Shown here in pieces: positions 1 to 6,390 of a stretch of DNA of 6,838 nt. Where the stretch lies: the NCBI GenBank assembly GCA_007117275.1, contig SKGV01000128.1, positions 1 to 6,838 on the forward strand, written 5' to 3'. The position numbers and the translations under genes were made by a program. The notes under the pieces were generated by a model. The model ran no database searches, had not been told where the DNA came from, and saw only the letters and a list, made by a program, of their open reading frames with translations. How positions within the stretch are numbered: the stretch's first letter is position 1; every line of letters begins with the position of its first letter. The stretch comes from Methylophaga sp. Its GTDB lineage: Bacteria > Pseudomonadota > Gammaproteobacteria > Nitrosococcales > Methylophagaceae.

Positions 1-1532
1 CACTGTCCTCCATCTCAGAAAAACACACTGACAGCGATATTCTGCTGACTACAGTCAATGCCCGCTATATGCACAGCGCTTTTGGCTTACGTTATCTATT
101 GGCCAACCTAGGTGACTTGCAGTCCCGTTGTCGTTTGCTGGAGTTCACCATCGAGCAAAGCGCATTGAATATTGCTGAACAACTACTGCAGCATCAGCCG
201 AAAATTATTGGCTTTAGTGTCTATATCTGGAATGTCGCTCAAACCGGTGAGATTGTTGGATTAATCAAGCGGATTTCGCCGGATACCTTGGTTATCTTGG
301 GTGGCCCCGAGGTCAGTCATGCGCCAGATTTACCTGCCTGTGCCGACCTTGCTGACTATGTCATCGCCGGGCCGGGTGAAAAGCAATTTCCCCTATTGTG
401 TCAGCAATTACTGAACGGCCAAGCGCCCGAAAACCGTTACTTTGAAGGCGAAGCTCTACCGCTTGATCAGATCGAGCTACCCTATGCCTATTACAATGAT
501 GAAGACATTCGTCACAGGCTGATTTATGTCGAGGCGTCCCGGGGCTGCCCATTCAAATGCGAGTTTTGCCTGTCAGCGCTCGATAAAACTGCCTCACCCT
601 TTCCGCTGGACAAGTTTCTGGTTGAAATGGACACACTCTGGCAAAGAGGCGTTCGAAATTTCAAGTTTATTGACCGCACCTTTAACCTGAAAGTCAGTAA
701 CAGCGTCGCTATTTTGGAGTTTTTTCTGGCCAGAATGAGTGATGATTTGTATCTACATTTTGAGGTGATTCCCGATAACCTGCCACAAGCCCTTAAATCG
801 GTGCTGCAACGCTTTCCAGCCAATAGTCTGCAATTTGAGATTGGCGTCCAGACCTTTGATACACAGATTCAATCGCTGATTAGTCGTAAACAAGATAACG
901 CGCGCAGCAAAGAAAATATTCACTGGCTCAGGCAAAACACCGGCGCTCACCTGCATACCGATCTGATCTTCGGCTTACCCGGAGATACACTGGAGAACTT
1001 TGCTGACAGCTTCAACCAGCTGTTGGCATTAGCGCCTCAGGAAATTCAACTTGGCATATTAAAACGCCTGCGCGGTGCGCCTATTAATCGCCATGAAGCC
1101 GAGTATGATTTGCGATACAACCCCGAGCCACCTTATAACATTGTAAGTACTCGGGACATCAGCTTCTCTACCCTGCAAAGGGTTGGGCGCTTTGCTCGTT
1201 ACTGGGACATGATTGGTAACTCAGGTCGCTTTCGCAACAGCTTGCCGTTGATAGTGTCCGACAATGCTTTTGAGCAATTTATGCAGTTATCGGATGCCCT
1301 GTATCAACTCAGCGGCTCTACCTGGAAGATATCGCTCAAACGATTGTTTGAACTGATGTTTGTCATTATGACTGAACGGTTTGGACTGGCTGAGTCTGTG
1401 GTTGCGCATAGCTTGCTGGAAGATTACCGCCGCACTGGCGGCAAAGGTCAGCCCGACTTTGAGCAATTACCGAAAATAAACCGCTCAAAACGCACCGGCA
1501 TTGCCAATAAAAGACAACGCCAACATGCCTGA
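1..1532 (+). CDS. Cobalamin-binding-type radical SAM protein (DUF4080-like), 5' end outside window
   Basis: Probable radical SAM enzyme of the B12-binding class; its reaction and substrate are unknown. The first ATG is at 69, but the frame is open back to the window edge and encodes the conserved family start (ILLTTVNARYMHSAFGLRYL), so the true start lies further left and about 509 residues are visible. Numbering from the Met at 69, a Rossmann-like cobalamin-binding region covers about residues 1-130, with GGPEVSH at 78-84. I see no DxHxxG motif, so cobalamin would be bound without a histidine ligand. The radical SAM cluster motif is CPFKCEFC (C160, C164, C167), and the TIM-barrel motif GLPGDT is at 302-307. 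The last third, rich in aromatic and basic residues, matches the DUF4080 region. It is convergent with the isochorismatase-like gene. Sure of the superfamily, fairly sure of the subfamily. Confidence 0.88.
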   Translation, partial: LSSISEKHTDSDILLTTVNARYMHSAFGLRYLLANLGDLQSRCRLLEFTIEQSALNIAEQLLQHQPKIIGFSVYIWNVAQTGEIVGLIKRISPDTLVILGGPEVSHAPDLPACADLADYVIAGPGEKQFPLLCQQLLNGQAPENRYFEGEALPLDQIELPYAYYNDEDIRHRLIYVEASRGCPFKCEFCLSALDKTASPFPLDKFLVEMDTLWQRGVRNFKFIDRTFNLKVSNSVAILEFFLARMSDDLYLHFEVIPDNLPQALKSVLQRFPANSLQFEIGVQTFDTQIQSLISRKQDNARSKENIHWLRQNTGAHLHTDLIFGLPGDTLENFADSFNQLLALAPQEIQLGILKRLRGAPINRHEAEYDLRYNPEPPYNIVSTRDISFSTLQRVGRFARYWDMIGNSGRFRNSLPLIVSDNAFEQFMQLSDALYQLSGSTWKISLKRLFELMFVIMTERFGLAESVVAHSLLEDYRRTGGKGQPDFEQLPKINRSKRTGIANKRQRQHA

Positions 1533-1564
1533 TAGCACCTCTGGCTGTTGTTTGGCAGCGTTAA

Positions 1565-2116
1565 TCAGACAATCAGTTTAGCGATAGTTTTGAAACTCTG
1601 ATGGCTGGCATCACCTAACCATTCAAACAGCACTGACTCAACATTACTAACAATGACCCCGGCCTGGCGCATCCGATACAATGCGTTGTATTGATTACCC
1701 TTGGCTCGTGAACTTACGGCATCTTCAATAACAAATACCAGATAGCCGGCAGCCTGCAAATCCATGGCCGTTTGTAGCACACAAATATGCGTTTCCATGC
1801 CAGTCAAAATCACCTGCTTGCGTTGTGCTTTTTCAACCATCGCCATAAATTCTGGAGACTTAGCACAGGAAAAACAGGTTTTTTCGATGGGTTTGACATC
1901 GGCATCAAGCTGGCTTTTCAGTGCAGGCTCAGTCAAGCCCAGCCCTTTGGGATATTGCTCAGTGACCATGACAGGAACATCGAGGTTGTTGGCGGCTGTT
2001 AATAACACGCTGATCTGCTCTATCACTCGCTTTCGAACTCCTGGCGGCATGGCAGCGCCAAGGCGTTCCTGAACATCAATTACAACAAGCAGGCTTTCCT
2101 TGATGTTTGTCAGCAT
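1565..2116 (-). CDS. Isochorismatase-family cysteine hydrolase (YcaC/ISOC1-2-like)
   Basis: Small cytosolic hydrolase of the isochorismatase-like fold, 183 residues from the ATG at 2116. The expected catalytic triad is visible: D14 in VVIDVQE, K79 in IEKTCF and C112 in GMETHICVLQTAMDL. TEQYPKGLG at 52-60 and the ending SVLFEWLGDASHQSF resemble the ISOC1/ISOC2 and YcaC group rather than true isochorismatases such as EntB. The substrate is therefore not known and no siderophore role should be assumed. A GTG at 2152 would add 12 residues and overlap tolC, but the ATG has an AAGGG ribosome-binding site 7 nt upstream and the family normally begins a few residues before the first strand. It lies 20 nt after tolC as the likely last gene of that unit. 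C81 and C84 form an extra CxxC beside K79. Confidence 0.88.
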   Translation of the reverse strand: MLTNIKESLLVVIDVQERLGAAMPPGVRKRVIEQISVLLTAANNLDVPVMVTEQYPKGLGLTEPALKSQLDADVKPIEKTCFSCAKSPEFMAMVEKAQRKQVILTGMETHICVLQTAMDLQAAGYLVFVIEDAVSSRAKGNQYNALYRMRQAGVIVSNVESVLFEWLGDASHQSFKTIAKLIV

Positions 2117-2123
2117 ATATGAG

Positions 2124-2128
2124 CCCTT
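2124..2128 (-). promoter_or_regulatory. Ribosome-binding site that decides the hydrolase start
   Basis: On the minus strand AAGGG sits 7 nt before the ATG at 2116, within the 20-nt gap after tolC. The upstream in-frame GTG at 2152 lies inside the tolC coding region. The ATG is therefore the better start. Confidence 0.7.
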
Positions 2129-2136
2129 TTCGGTTG

Positions 2137-3453
2137 CTACCGCATAAGCCACTGATTGATCTGGTACAGATCGTCAACCGTCACAATGCCTGCCGATTGC
2201 TTCAATCGCAACGTATTGACGATATAGTCATAGCGTGATTGAGCATAATCGCGTCTTGCGCTGAATAGTTCTCGCCGGGCATTGAGCACATCGACCGTGG
2301 TTCGGGTTCCGACCTCAAAACCGGCTTCTGTGGATTCCAAGGCTTTTTCATTGGACACAACCGCTTGTTTGAGTGCCTGAACTCGACTGATACCGGAGAT
2401 TACATTATTAAATGCCGCTCGGGTTTCACGCAGGATAATGCGGCGAAGTTCTTCTTCGTTCTGCATGCTTTCATCCAGTCGATAGCCAGCCTCCCGTGTT
2501 CGAGACGTAACAGCACCGCCGGCATAAATCGGTAGATTAAACTGTATTCCTAACAATTCCCTATGCGTCCGAGTGCTGCCACTGATGTTGCTGTCACTCT
2601 GAAAGCTGTATTCTTTTCGAGCTACGGCATCTACTGACGGATGATGACCACTGCGCTGCAGTTGAATATTGTTGCGGGCAATGTTGACATTGCTCCGCGC
2701 GACGCGCAGGGCGGGGTTAGTGGTGATGGCCACTTCACTCCATTGATCGATATCGGCAGGCTCAGGACTGACCAAGGGTGAATCCGCTTGCAGGCTTGCC
2801 AGCAACTCGTGATAGACACCGGTCGTCTCACGCAATAGTTCACGACTATTGACTAGCTCGTTGTTGGCAGCAATCACCGCAGCATTGGCAATATCAAAGG
2901 CTGCCTGAGCTTCGGCCACATCAGTGATGGTGGCAAGCCCTACTTCAAAGCGTTGTTCGACTTGCTCAAGCTGTTTGGCAATAGCCTCTCGCTCAGCCAG
3001 GGAAAAGGTCAAGTCATCTTGCCGGCCTAGCACATCAAAATAACGTTCAGTTACCCGAACTAACAGACTTTGCTCTGCCAGAACAAAACTGGCATCTGCA
3101 CCTGCAATGGCAATATCCGCCTGCTCGCTGAAAAGCACATTTTCACGTCGATAAAGTGGTTGAACCAGGCTCAGGGTATAGCCTCTATCATTATAGTTAC
3201 GCTGACCATCAAACCTATCTGATGCGGTATCCTGCCAGACCCGGTTGGTTGATGCTGACAGGTTGATTTCTGGCAGAAAGCCCGCACTCGACTGGTTTTT
3301 GAGTTCGCCCGTCGCAAGACGCGAGGCTGCCTCAGCCATCAACTGCGGATCGCTTTGTAAGGCAAGTTCGTACACCTCGATTAGATTGTTAGCTGACAGT
3401 GCTGGCGAGAACAAACCAATGCATAACAGCGCCGCCTGTAACAGTCTCTGCAT
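2137..3453 (-). CDS. tolC: TolC-family outer membrane efflux/secretion protein
   Basis: Outer-membrane duct of the TolC family, 438 residues, somewhat shorter than the E. coli precursor. Such proteins form trimers that join inner-membrane pumps and adaptors (RND, MFS or type I ABC exporters) to the outside. Residues 1-21 are a Sec signal peptide (hydrophobic LLQAALLCIGLF, then SPALSA with cleavage near 20-21). Two outer-membrane efflux repeats follow. They can be seen as an internal duplication: RFEVGLATITDVAEAQ at 168-183 and GFEVGTRTTVDVLNAR at 378-393. The stretch ARRDYAQSRYDYIVNTLRLK near the end is typical of the TIGR01844 type. No adaptor or pump gene adjoins it, so it probably serves several pumps. 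It follows the rhodanese gene by 9 nt, with a GAGG ribosome-binding site overlapping that stop codon. It could be named only as a TolC-family protein; the symbol rests on family resemblance and context. Confidence 0.92.
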   Translation of the reverse strand: MQRLLQAALLCIGLFSPALSANNLIEVYELALQSDPQLMAEAASRLATGELKNQSSAGFLPEINLSASTNRVWQDTASDRFDGQRNYNDRGYTLSLVQPLYRRENVLFSEQADIAIAGADASFVLAEQSLLVRVTERYFDVLGRQDDLTFSLAEREAIAKQLEQVEQRFEVGLATITDVAEAQAAFDIANAAVIAANNELVNSRELLRETTGVYHELLASLQADSPLVSPEPADIDQWSEVAITTNPALRVARSNVNIARNNIQLQRSGHHPSVDAVARKEYSFQSDSNISGSTRTHRELLGIQFNLPIYAGGAVTSRTREAGYRLDESMQNEEELRRIILRETRAAFNNVISGISRVQALKQAVVSNEKALESTEAGFEVGTRTTVDVLNARRELFSARRDYAQSRYDYIVNTLRLKQSAGIVTVDDLYQINQWLMR

Positions 3454-3460
3454 ACCTTAT

Positions 3461-3464
3461 CCTC
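3461..3464 (-). promoter_or_regulatory. Ribosome-binding site for tolC embedded in the rhodanese stop
   Basis: The minus-strand string TGAGGATAAGGTATG joins the rhodanese TGA stop to the tolC ATG. GAGG overlaps the stop and stands 7 nt from the start codon, an arrangement that favours translational coupling of the two genes. Confidence 0.6.
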
Positions 3465-3786
3465 AATAAACCATCATAGTCGGGTCAACATCGGTTGCCC
3501 AACCGTTCATTCCATTTGCTAGGTTGATCACATCACGAAACCCCATCTGTTCCATGTATTGACCGACTTGAGCGCTTCGTTGACCAGCTCTGCAAATGAC
3601 GACAATGGTCTTGTTTTTGTATTTTTCCAGTTCATTCAAACGGGCTGGCAAGGTATTCATCGGGATATGGGTGATTCCCTTGATAGCTCCATTGGCAAGC
3701 TCATGCGATTCACGCACATCGATCAGCAATGGTTCCACATCAGTGGCCAGATAGTCCCTTAATTCGATAGCTGTTAAATTTTTCAT
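3463..3786 (-). CDS. Single-domain rhodanese-like sulfurtransferase
   Basis: Cytosolic rhodanese of 107 residues, one domain, the size of GlpE or PspE without a signal peptide. The CH2A-like motif LLIDVRESHELANGAI (20-35) is followed by the active-site loop CRAGQRS, with the persulfide-forming cysteine at C65. NLANGMNGW near the C-terminus is the usual closing motif. The loop has the length typical of sulfur-transferring rhodaneses rather than Cdc25-type phosphatases. It lies 18 nt after the pcm-like gene and 9 nt before tolC. The trio is a recurrent neighbourhood in Pseudomonas and other gammaproteobacteria, but the physiological sulfur donor and acceptor are unknown. The ATG start has GAGA about 8 nt upstream. 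Confidence 0.92.
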   Translation of the reverse strand: MKNLTAIELRDYLATDVEPLLIDVRESHELANGAIKGITHIPMNTLPARLNELEKYKNKTIVVICRAGQRSAQVGQYMEQMGFRDVINLANGMNGWATDVDPTMMVY

Positions 3787-3804
3787 TGTTGTATTCTCGG
3801 TTTT

Positions 3805-4464
3805 CTAGAAAACAAATTCAGTTTTTGGTTCTGCGCGACACAGCATCGGCATGACCGTTTCAAAAAGCGTTTCTGTCTGCCACTGCCACTCATTCATTCG
3901 GGTAATCCGCTGAACCTGCATTGCGGGCGATGTGCCAGTAGCGAGTATCATTCGGCCACCGACTTTGAGTGAGTGCAAACAGGCTTCTGGGGTAACTGCG
4001 TAGGCTGCAGTCGCGATAATCGCATCAATTCGCTCGGTTAATTCAACTCCGCGACTGGCATCCATGCAGCGAAACTCAACATTATCAATTGCCAAGGCTG
4101 CTAATCGCTGTTGGGCTGCCGCCAGCAGATCTTCATTCAACTCCACCGTGATCACCTGGTGAGCCAATTTCGATAATAAGGCCGTGAAATAGCCGCTACC
4201 GGTACCGATTTCAAGCACTGAATCTTGGGGCTGCAAAGATAAAGCCTGAAGCAGTCGGCCCTCAAGCAAGGGCGACAGCATGGATTGACCTGCACCAATG
4301 GGAAGTTCAGTCTCAGAGAAAGCCAGTCCTGCGAATGCCGGATCAACAAAGAGTGAGCGGTCAATGACCTCCAGTGCAGTCAAAATGCCTGGATCAGATA
4401 CCTGGTTGGGCCTGAGTTGTTGCATTACCATGTTCTGGCGGGGGTTATCTTTGACCACATGCAT
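3805..4464 (-). CDS. Protein-L-isoaspartate O-methyltransferase family protein
   Basis: S-adenosylmethionine-dependent methyltransferase of the Pcm family, 219 residues. Classical members methylate isoaspartyl residues in damaged proteins to allow their repair. The SAM-binding motif I is VLEIGTGSGYFTALL (83-97), with an acidic residue ending strand 2 (E108 in VITVELN). PIGAGQSMLSP (55-65) aligns with the substrate loop of PIMT (GQTIS-P), keeping the serine. The N-terminus with MVMQQLRPNQVSDPGIL belongs to the Pcm paralogue usually found beside tolC. That paralogue is distinct from the E. coli surE-linked pcm, so I leave the symbol blank, and true isoaspartyl repair activity is not certain. 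The ATG at 4464 has AGGA about 9 nt upstream, while Met12 and Met14 have no such site. It is the first gene of the four-gene unit. Confidence 0.88.
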   Translation of the reverse strand: MHVVKDNPRQNMVMQQLRPNQVSDPGILTALEVIDRSLFVDPAFAGLAFSETELPIGAGQSMLSPLLEGRLLQALSLQPQDSVLEIGTGSGYFTALLSKLAHQVITVELNEDLLAAAQQRLAALAIDNVEFRCMDASRGVELTERIDAIIATAAYAVTPEACLHSLKVGGRMILATGTSPAMQVQRITRMNEWQWQTETLFETVMPMLCRAEPKTEFVF

Positions 4465-4516
4465 CTGAAGCTATCCTGGCAGGTTATCTGAAAATGGCAA
4501 CAGCAAATGAGCCTCT

Positions 4517-4545
4517 GTTTTATCTAACACAGTGCCCGCTGTAAA
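4517..4545 (-). promoter_or_regulatory. Candidate sigma-70 promoter for the pcm-like/rhodanese/tolC unit
   Basis: On the minus strand TTTACA (4540-4545, 5 of 6 with the -35 consensus) is followed after exactly 17 bp by TAAAAC (4517-4522, 4 of 6 with the -10 consensus). Transcription would begin near 4510, giving a leader of about 46 nt before the ATG at 4464. This is the best match I see in the gap, but it was found by eye. Confidence 0.4.
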
Positions 4546-4622
4546 CGACTCTTTATGTCAGCATGGGTAGCATAAGAGCTTTGCCAAGGCCACGCAAGCA
4601 CTGACAGTAAGCGATTAATGGC

Positions 4623-4664
4623 TAGCGCTGGCAGACAGCGACAATAAGCGCTTGCGCCGCGCTA
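4623..4664. repeat. Nested inverted repeats beside the permease stop
   Basis: TAGCGC at 4623-4628 can pair with GCGCTA at 4659-4664. Within this are two copies of the palindrome AGCGCT (4624-4629 and 4647-4652). The transcript leaving the permease gene could fold here immediately after its stop codon. There is no U-tract on either side, so a role as an mRNA 3'-end stabiliser is more likely than intrinsic termination, if it has a role at all. Confidence 0.35.
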
Positions 4665-5450
4665 TTAGGATTTGCCAGTCACCCTGCGAAACAGTGGCTC
4701 ATGGACTGACTCTCTGGAAAACCGCCAGCAAGCCACCAACACTGCGCTCACAGAAAAAACAGTCAACACCATGATATTGGTCCATAGAGAAAAATCTGAC
4801 TGGGCCGCAGGTACTGCGTGCTTGAGCAAATCAACGCCATAGCTGAACGGGTTTATCAGCACTACATAGCGTAGCAAGTCCGGCAATTGACTGACTGGGT
4901 ACAAGGCTCCGCTCAGGAAAAAAACCGGAAAGATGAAGAAATTCATGATCACGGCAAAGTTATCCAGTGTTTTTGACCACACCGCAATCAAACCACCCAT
5001 GGCAGCACAACAGATGGCCGTCATCATTATCGCGGGCAATAACATAAGTGTTATTTTGATATCTATCAGTCCAATGAGTATCAGAATCACCAGTAACAAC
5101 ACTGCCTGTACTATTGCACTCAAGCAGGCGGCAATCAACTTTGCCAGCACAATCCAGTAATGCTGAATAGGCGCTATCAACATCATTCGCATCACGCCAA
5201 ATTCCTTGTCATAAACCAACGTCAAGGCCGACAACAAAGCACCAAATAACAGTGTCATGGCGACGATGCCAGGCACCAGAAATTGCAGATAATGTTCCTG
5301 CTGGCTGCCTTGCAACATGCTGCCCACACCACTGCCTATCACCAGCAACCAGATCATCGGTCTAACCATAGAACTGACCAGTCTGGCCCGCTGCCTAAAC
5401 AACTTACTCAACTCACGGCTGACCACTGCTTTTACCGGTAACCAACTCAT
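4665..5450 (-). CDS. ABC-2 type transporter permease
   Basis: Inner-membrane permease of the ABC-2 family (DrrB/YadH-like), 261 residues. About six hydrophobic segments are visible, near residues 26-46, 58-79, 100-128, 134-158, 165-185 and 222-243. The cytosolic coupling region YDKEFGVMRMMLIAP (80-94) and the family signature FPVFFLSGALYPVSQLP (174-190), followed by INPFSYGVDLLKHA (199-212), are characteristic. It would form a homodimer with two copies of the ATPase encoded just upstream. The ATG lies 7 nt after the ATPase stop, and a GAGG ribosome-binding site overlaps that stop, so the two are almost certainly co-translated. Family members export drugs, polysaccharides or lipids. The link to pqqE suggests a role in PQQ-dependent metabolism, but the substrate cannot be read from the sequence. 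Confidence 0.92.
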   Translation of the reverse strand: MSWLPVKAVVSRELSKLFRQRARLVSSMVRPMIWLLVIGSGVGSMLQGSQQEHYLQFLVPGIVAMTLLFGALLSALTLVYDKEFGVMRMMLIAPIQHYWIVLAKLIAACLSAIVQAVLLLVILILIGLIDIKITLMLLPAIMMTAICCAAMGGLIAVWSKTLDNFAVIMNFFIFPVFFLSGALYPVSQLPDLLRYVVLINPFSYGVDLLKHAVPAAQSDFSLWTNIMVLTVFSVSAVLVACWRFSRESVHEPLFRRVTGKS

Positions 5451-5455
5451 CTAGA

Positions 5456-5459
5456 CCTC
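5456..5459 (-). promoter_or_regulatory. Ribosome-binding site for the permease embedded in the ATPase stop
   Basis: The minus-strand string TGAGGTCTAGATG joins the ATPase TGA to the permease ATG. GAGG overlaps the stop with a 5-nt spacer, the same design as at the rhodanese/tolC junction. Confidence 0.6.
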
Positions 5460-6390
5460 ATGTTTTTATGGGACGCTCGGGTGGACAGACCGCCCACAAA
5501 TAGACATCGTTGAGGTTGGGTCGTCGCCATTGCATCGCATTGACCGCATTGCCCAAGTGTTTTTGCAACAAGTGGAAGTCTGCGTCGGGATCGGCCACTT
5601 TAAAACTGAGATGGTCGCCCTCGATGATCGGCTCACCAAATTCCGAAACAAGGTAATCACACACAGCCGACGCATCCTGACAATCAATCTCCAAAATGTA
5701 AGCTGCCAGTTGCTGAATCAAAGCATCAGGGCTACCGCCGGCCAGCAATTGTCCTTTCTGGATGAAGTCAACATGATCACACGCAACTGCCTCTTCGAGA
5801 TAATGCGTTGTCAGGAATACGGTCATACCCTCATCGCGTCGAAGTTGTTCGACAAAGCGCCAAATGGCACGGCGGTTAGGTAAATCGAGACCAATGGTGG
5901 GCTCGTCAAGAAATAAAACGCGTGGTTTGTGCAGCACGCCACGTGCAATATCGACAGCGCGACGCTGACCACCAGACAGAGTCAGCAACTTCTGGTGACG
6001 CTTGTCTTCAAGATTGAACAATGTCAATAAACGGTCGATTCTGGTGTTGGCCTCATTGGCTGGCAGCTTGTAAAGTGCCGCAGCAAACTGCAAATTTTCT
6101 GCAATGGTCATGGTGCGATCCAAGGCCGAGTCTTGAAACACCAAGCCAACGGCAGCCCGAATAGCCACTGGCTGCTCAGTCACTGACTGGCCGGCGACCC
6201 AAGCATGCCCTTCGCTGATGGAGGTCATCGTGGTTAACATGTGAATGGTGGTGCTTTTACCTGCACCATTTGGACCTAACAGACCATAGCACTGACCTGC
6301 TTTTACTTGAATATTCAGCTCATTGACGACCACGGCCTGACCATATCGTTTGGTCAAACCGTGCGTCAGGATCGCATCATCAGAGTCCAC
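5458..6390 (-). CDS. ABC transporter ATP-binding protein (DrrA-like)
   Basis: Complete ABC ATPase of 310 residues: Walker A GPNGAGKST (39-47), Q-loop Q86 in GLVFQD, signature LSGGQ (138-142), Walker B VLFLDEP (158-164, catalytic E163), D-loop GLDL (167-170) and H-loop H196 in TTHYLEEA. After about residue 225 comes the C-terminal extension found in DrrA/CcmA-type exporters, ending LNDVYLWAV. The longer form argues against the short (about 240-residue) ATPases of other PQQ-linked alcohol-oxidation clusters. The start is a GTG overlapping the end of pqqE by 11 nt. It is the only ATG, GTG or TTG between the in-frame stop at 6439-6441 and the conserved domain. The sequence before it (AAAGAAATCT) has no strong ribosome-binding site, so translation probably depends on coupling to pqqE. 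It pairs with the downstream permease. Confidence 0.93.
   Translation of the reverse strand: MDSDDAILTHGLTKRYGQAVVVNELNIQVKAGQCYGLLGPNGAGKSTTIHMLTTMTSISEGHAWVAGQSVTEQPVAIRAAVGLVFQDSALDRTMTIAENLQFAAALYKLPANEANTRIDRLLTLFNLEDKRHQKLLTLSGGQRRAVDIARGVLHKPRVLFLDEPTIGLDLPNRRAIWRFVEQLRRDEGMTVFLTTHYLEEAVACDHVDFIQKGQLLAGGSPDALIQQLAAYILEIDCQDASAVCDYLVSEFGEPIIEGDHLSFKVADPDADFHLLQKHLGNAVNAMQWRRPNLNDVYLWAVCPPERPIKT

Larger units (their letters stand above)
4465..4664. other. 200-bp non-coding gap between the two minus-strand units
   Basis: No credible reading frame is present on either strand. The gap holds a candidate promoter for the downstream pcm-like gene and, next to the permease stop, a set of AGCGCT-type inverted repeats. 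No stem followed by a T-run was found, so an intrinsic terminator for the pqqE/ABC unit is not evident and read-through into the next unit is possible. Confidence 0.6.

Noticed and set aside
69..71. ATG at 69 as the true start of the radical SAM gene
   Set aside because: Codons upstream are open to the edge and encode the conserved first strand of the family.
1544..1559. Possible intrinsic terminator between the convergent genes (GCTG/CAGC hairpin)
   Set aside because: The stem is only 4 bp with an 8-nt loop and no T-run on either strand.
1764..2072. 102-codon open frame on the plus strand opposite the isochorismatase-like gene
   Set aside because: It is antisense to a conserved catalytic domain and its product has no domain features.
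2114..2152. GTG at 2152 as the start of the isochorismatase-like hydrolase
   Set aside because: It would overlap tolC and add 12 residues not typical of the family. The ATG at 2116 has a good ribosome-binding site at the right distance.
5530..5883. 117-codon open frame on the plus strand opposite the ABC ATPase
   Set aside because: It is fully antisense to a strongly conserved gene and shows no recognisable family; it looks like a shadow frame.
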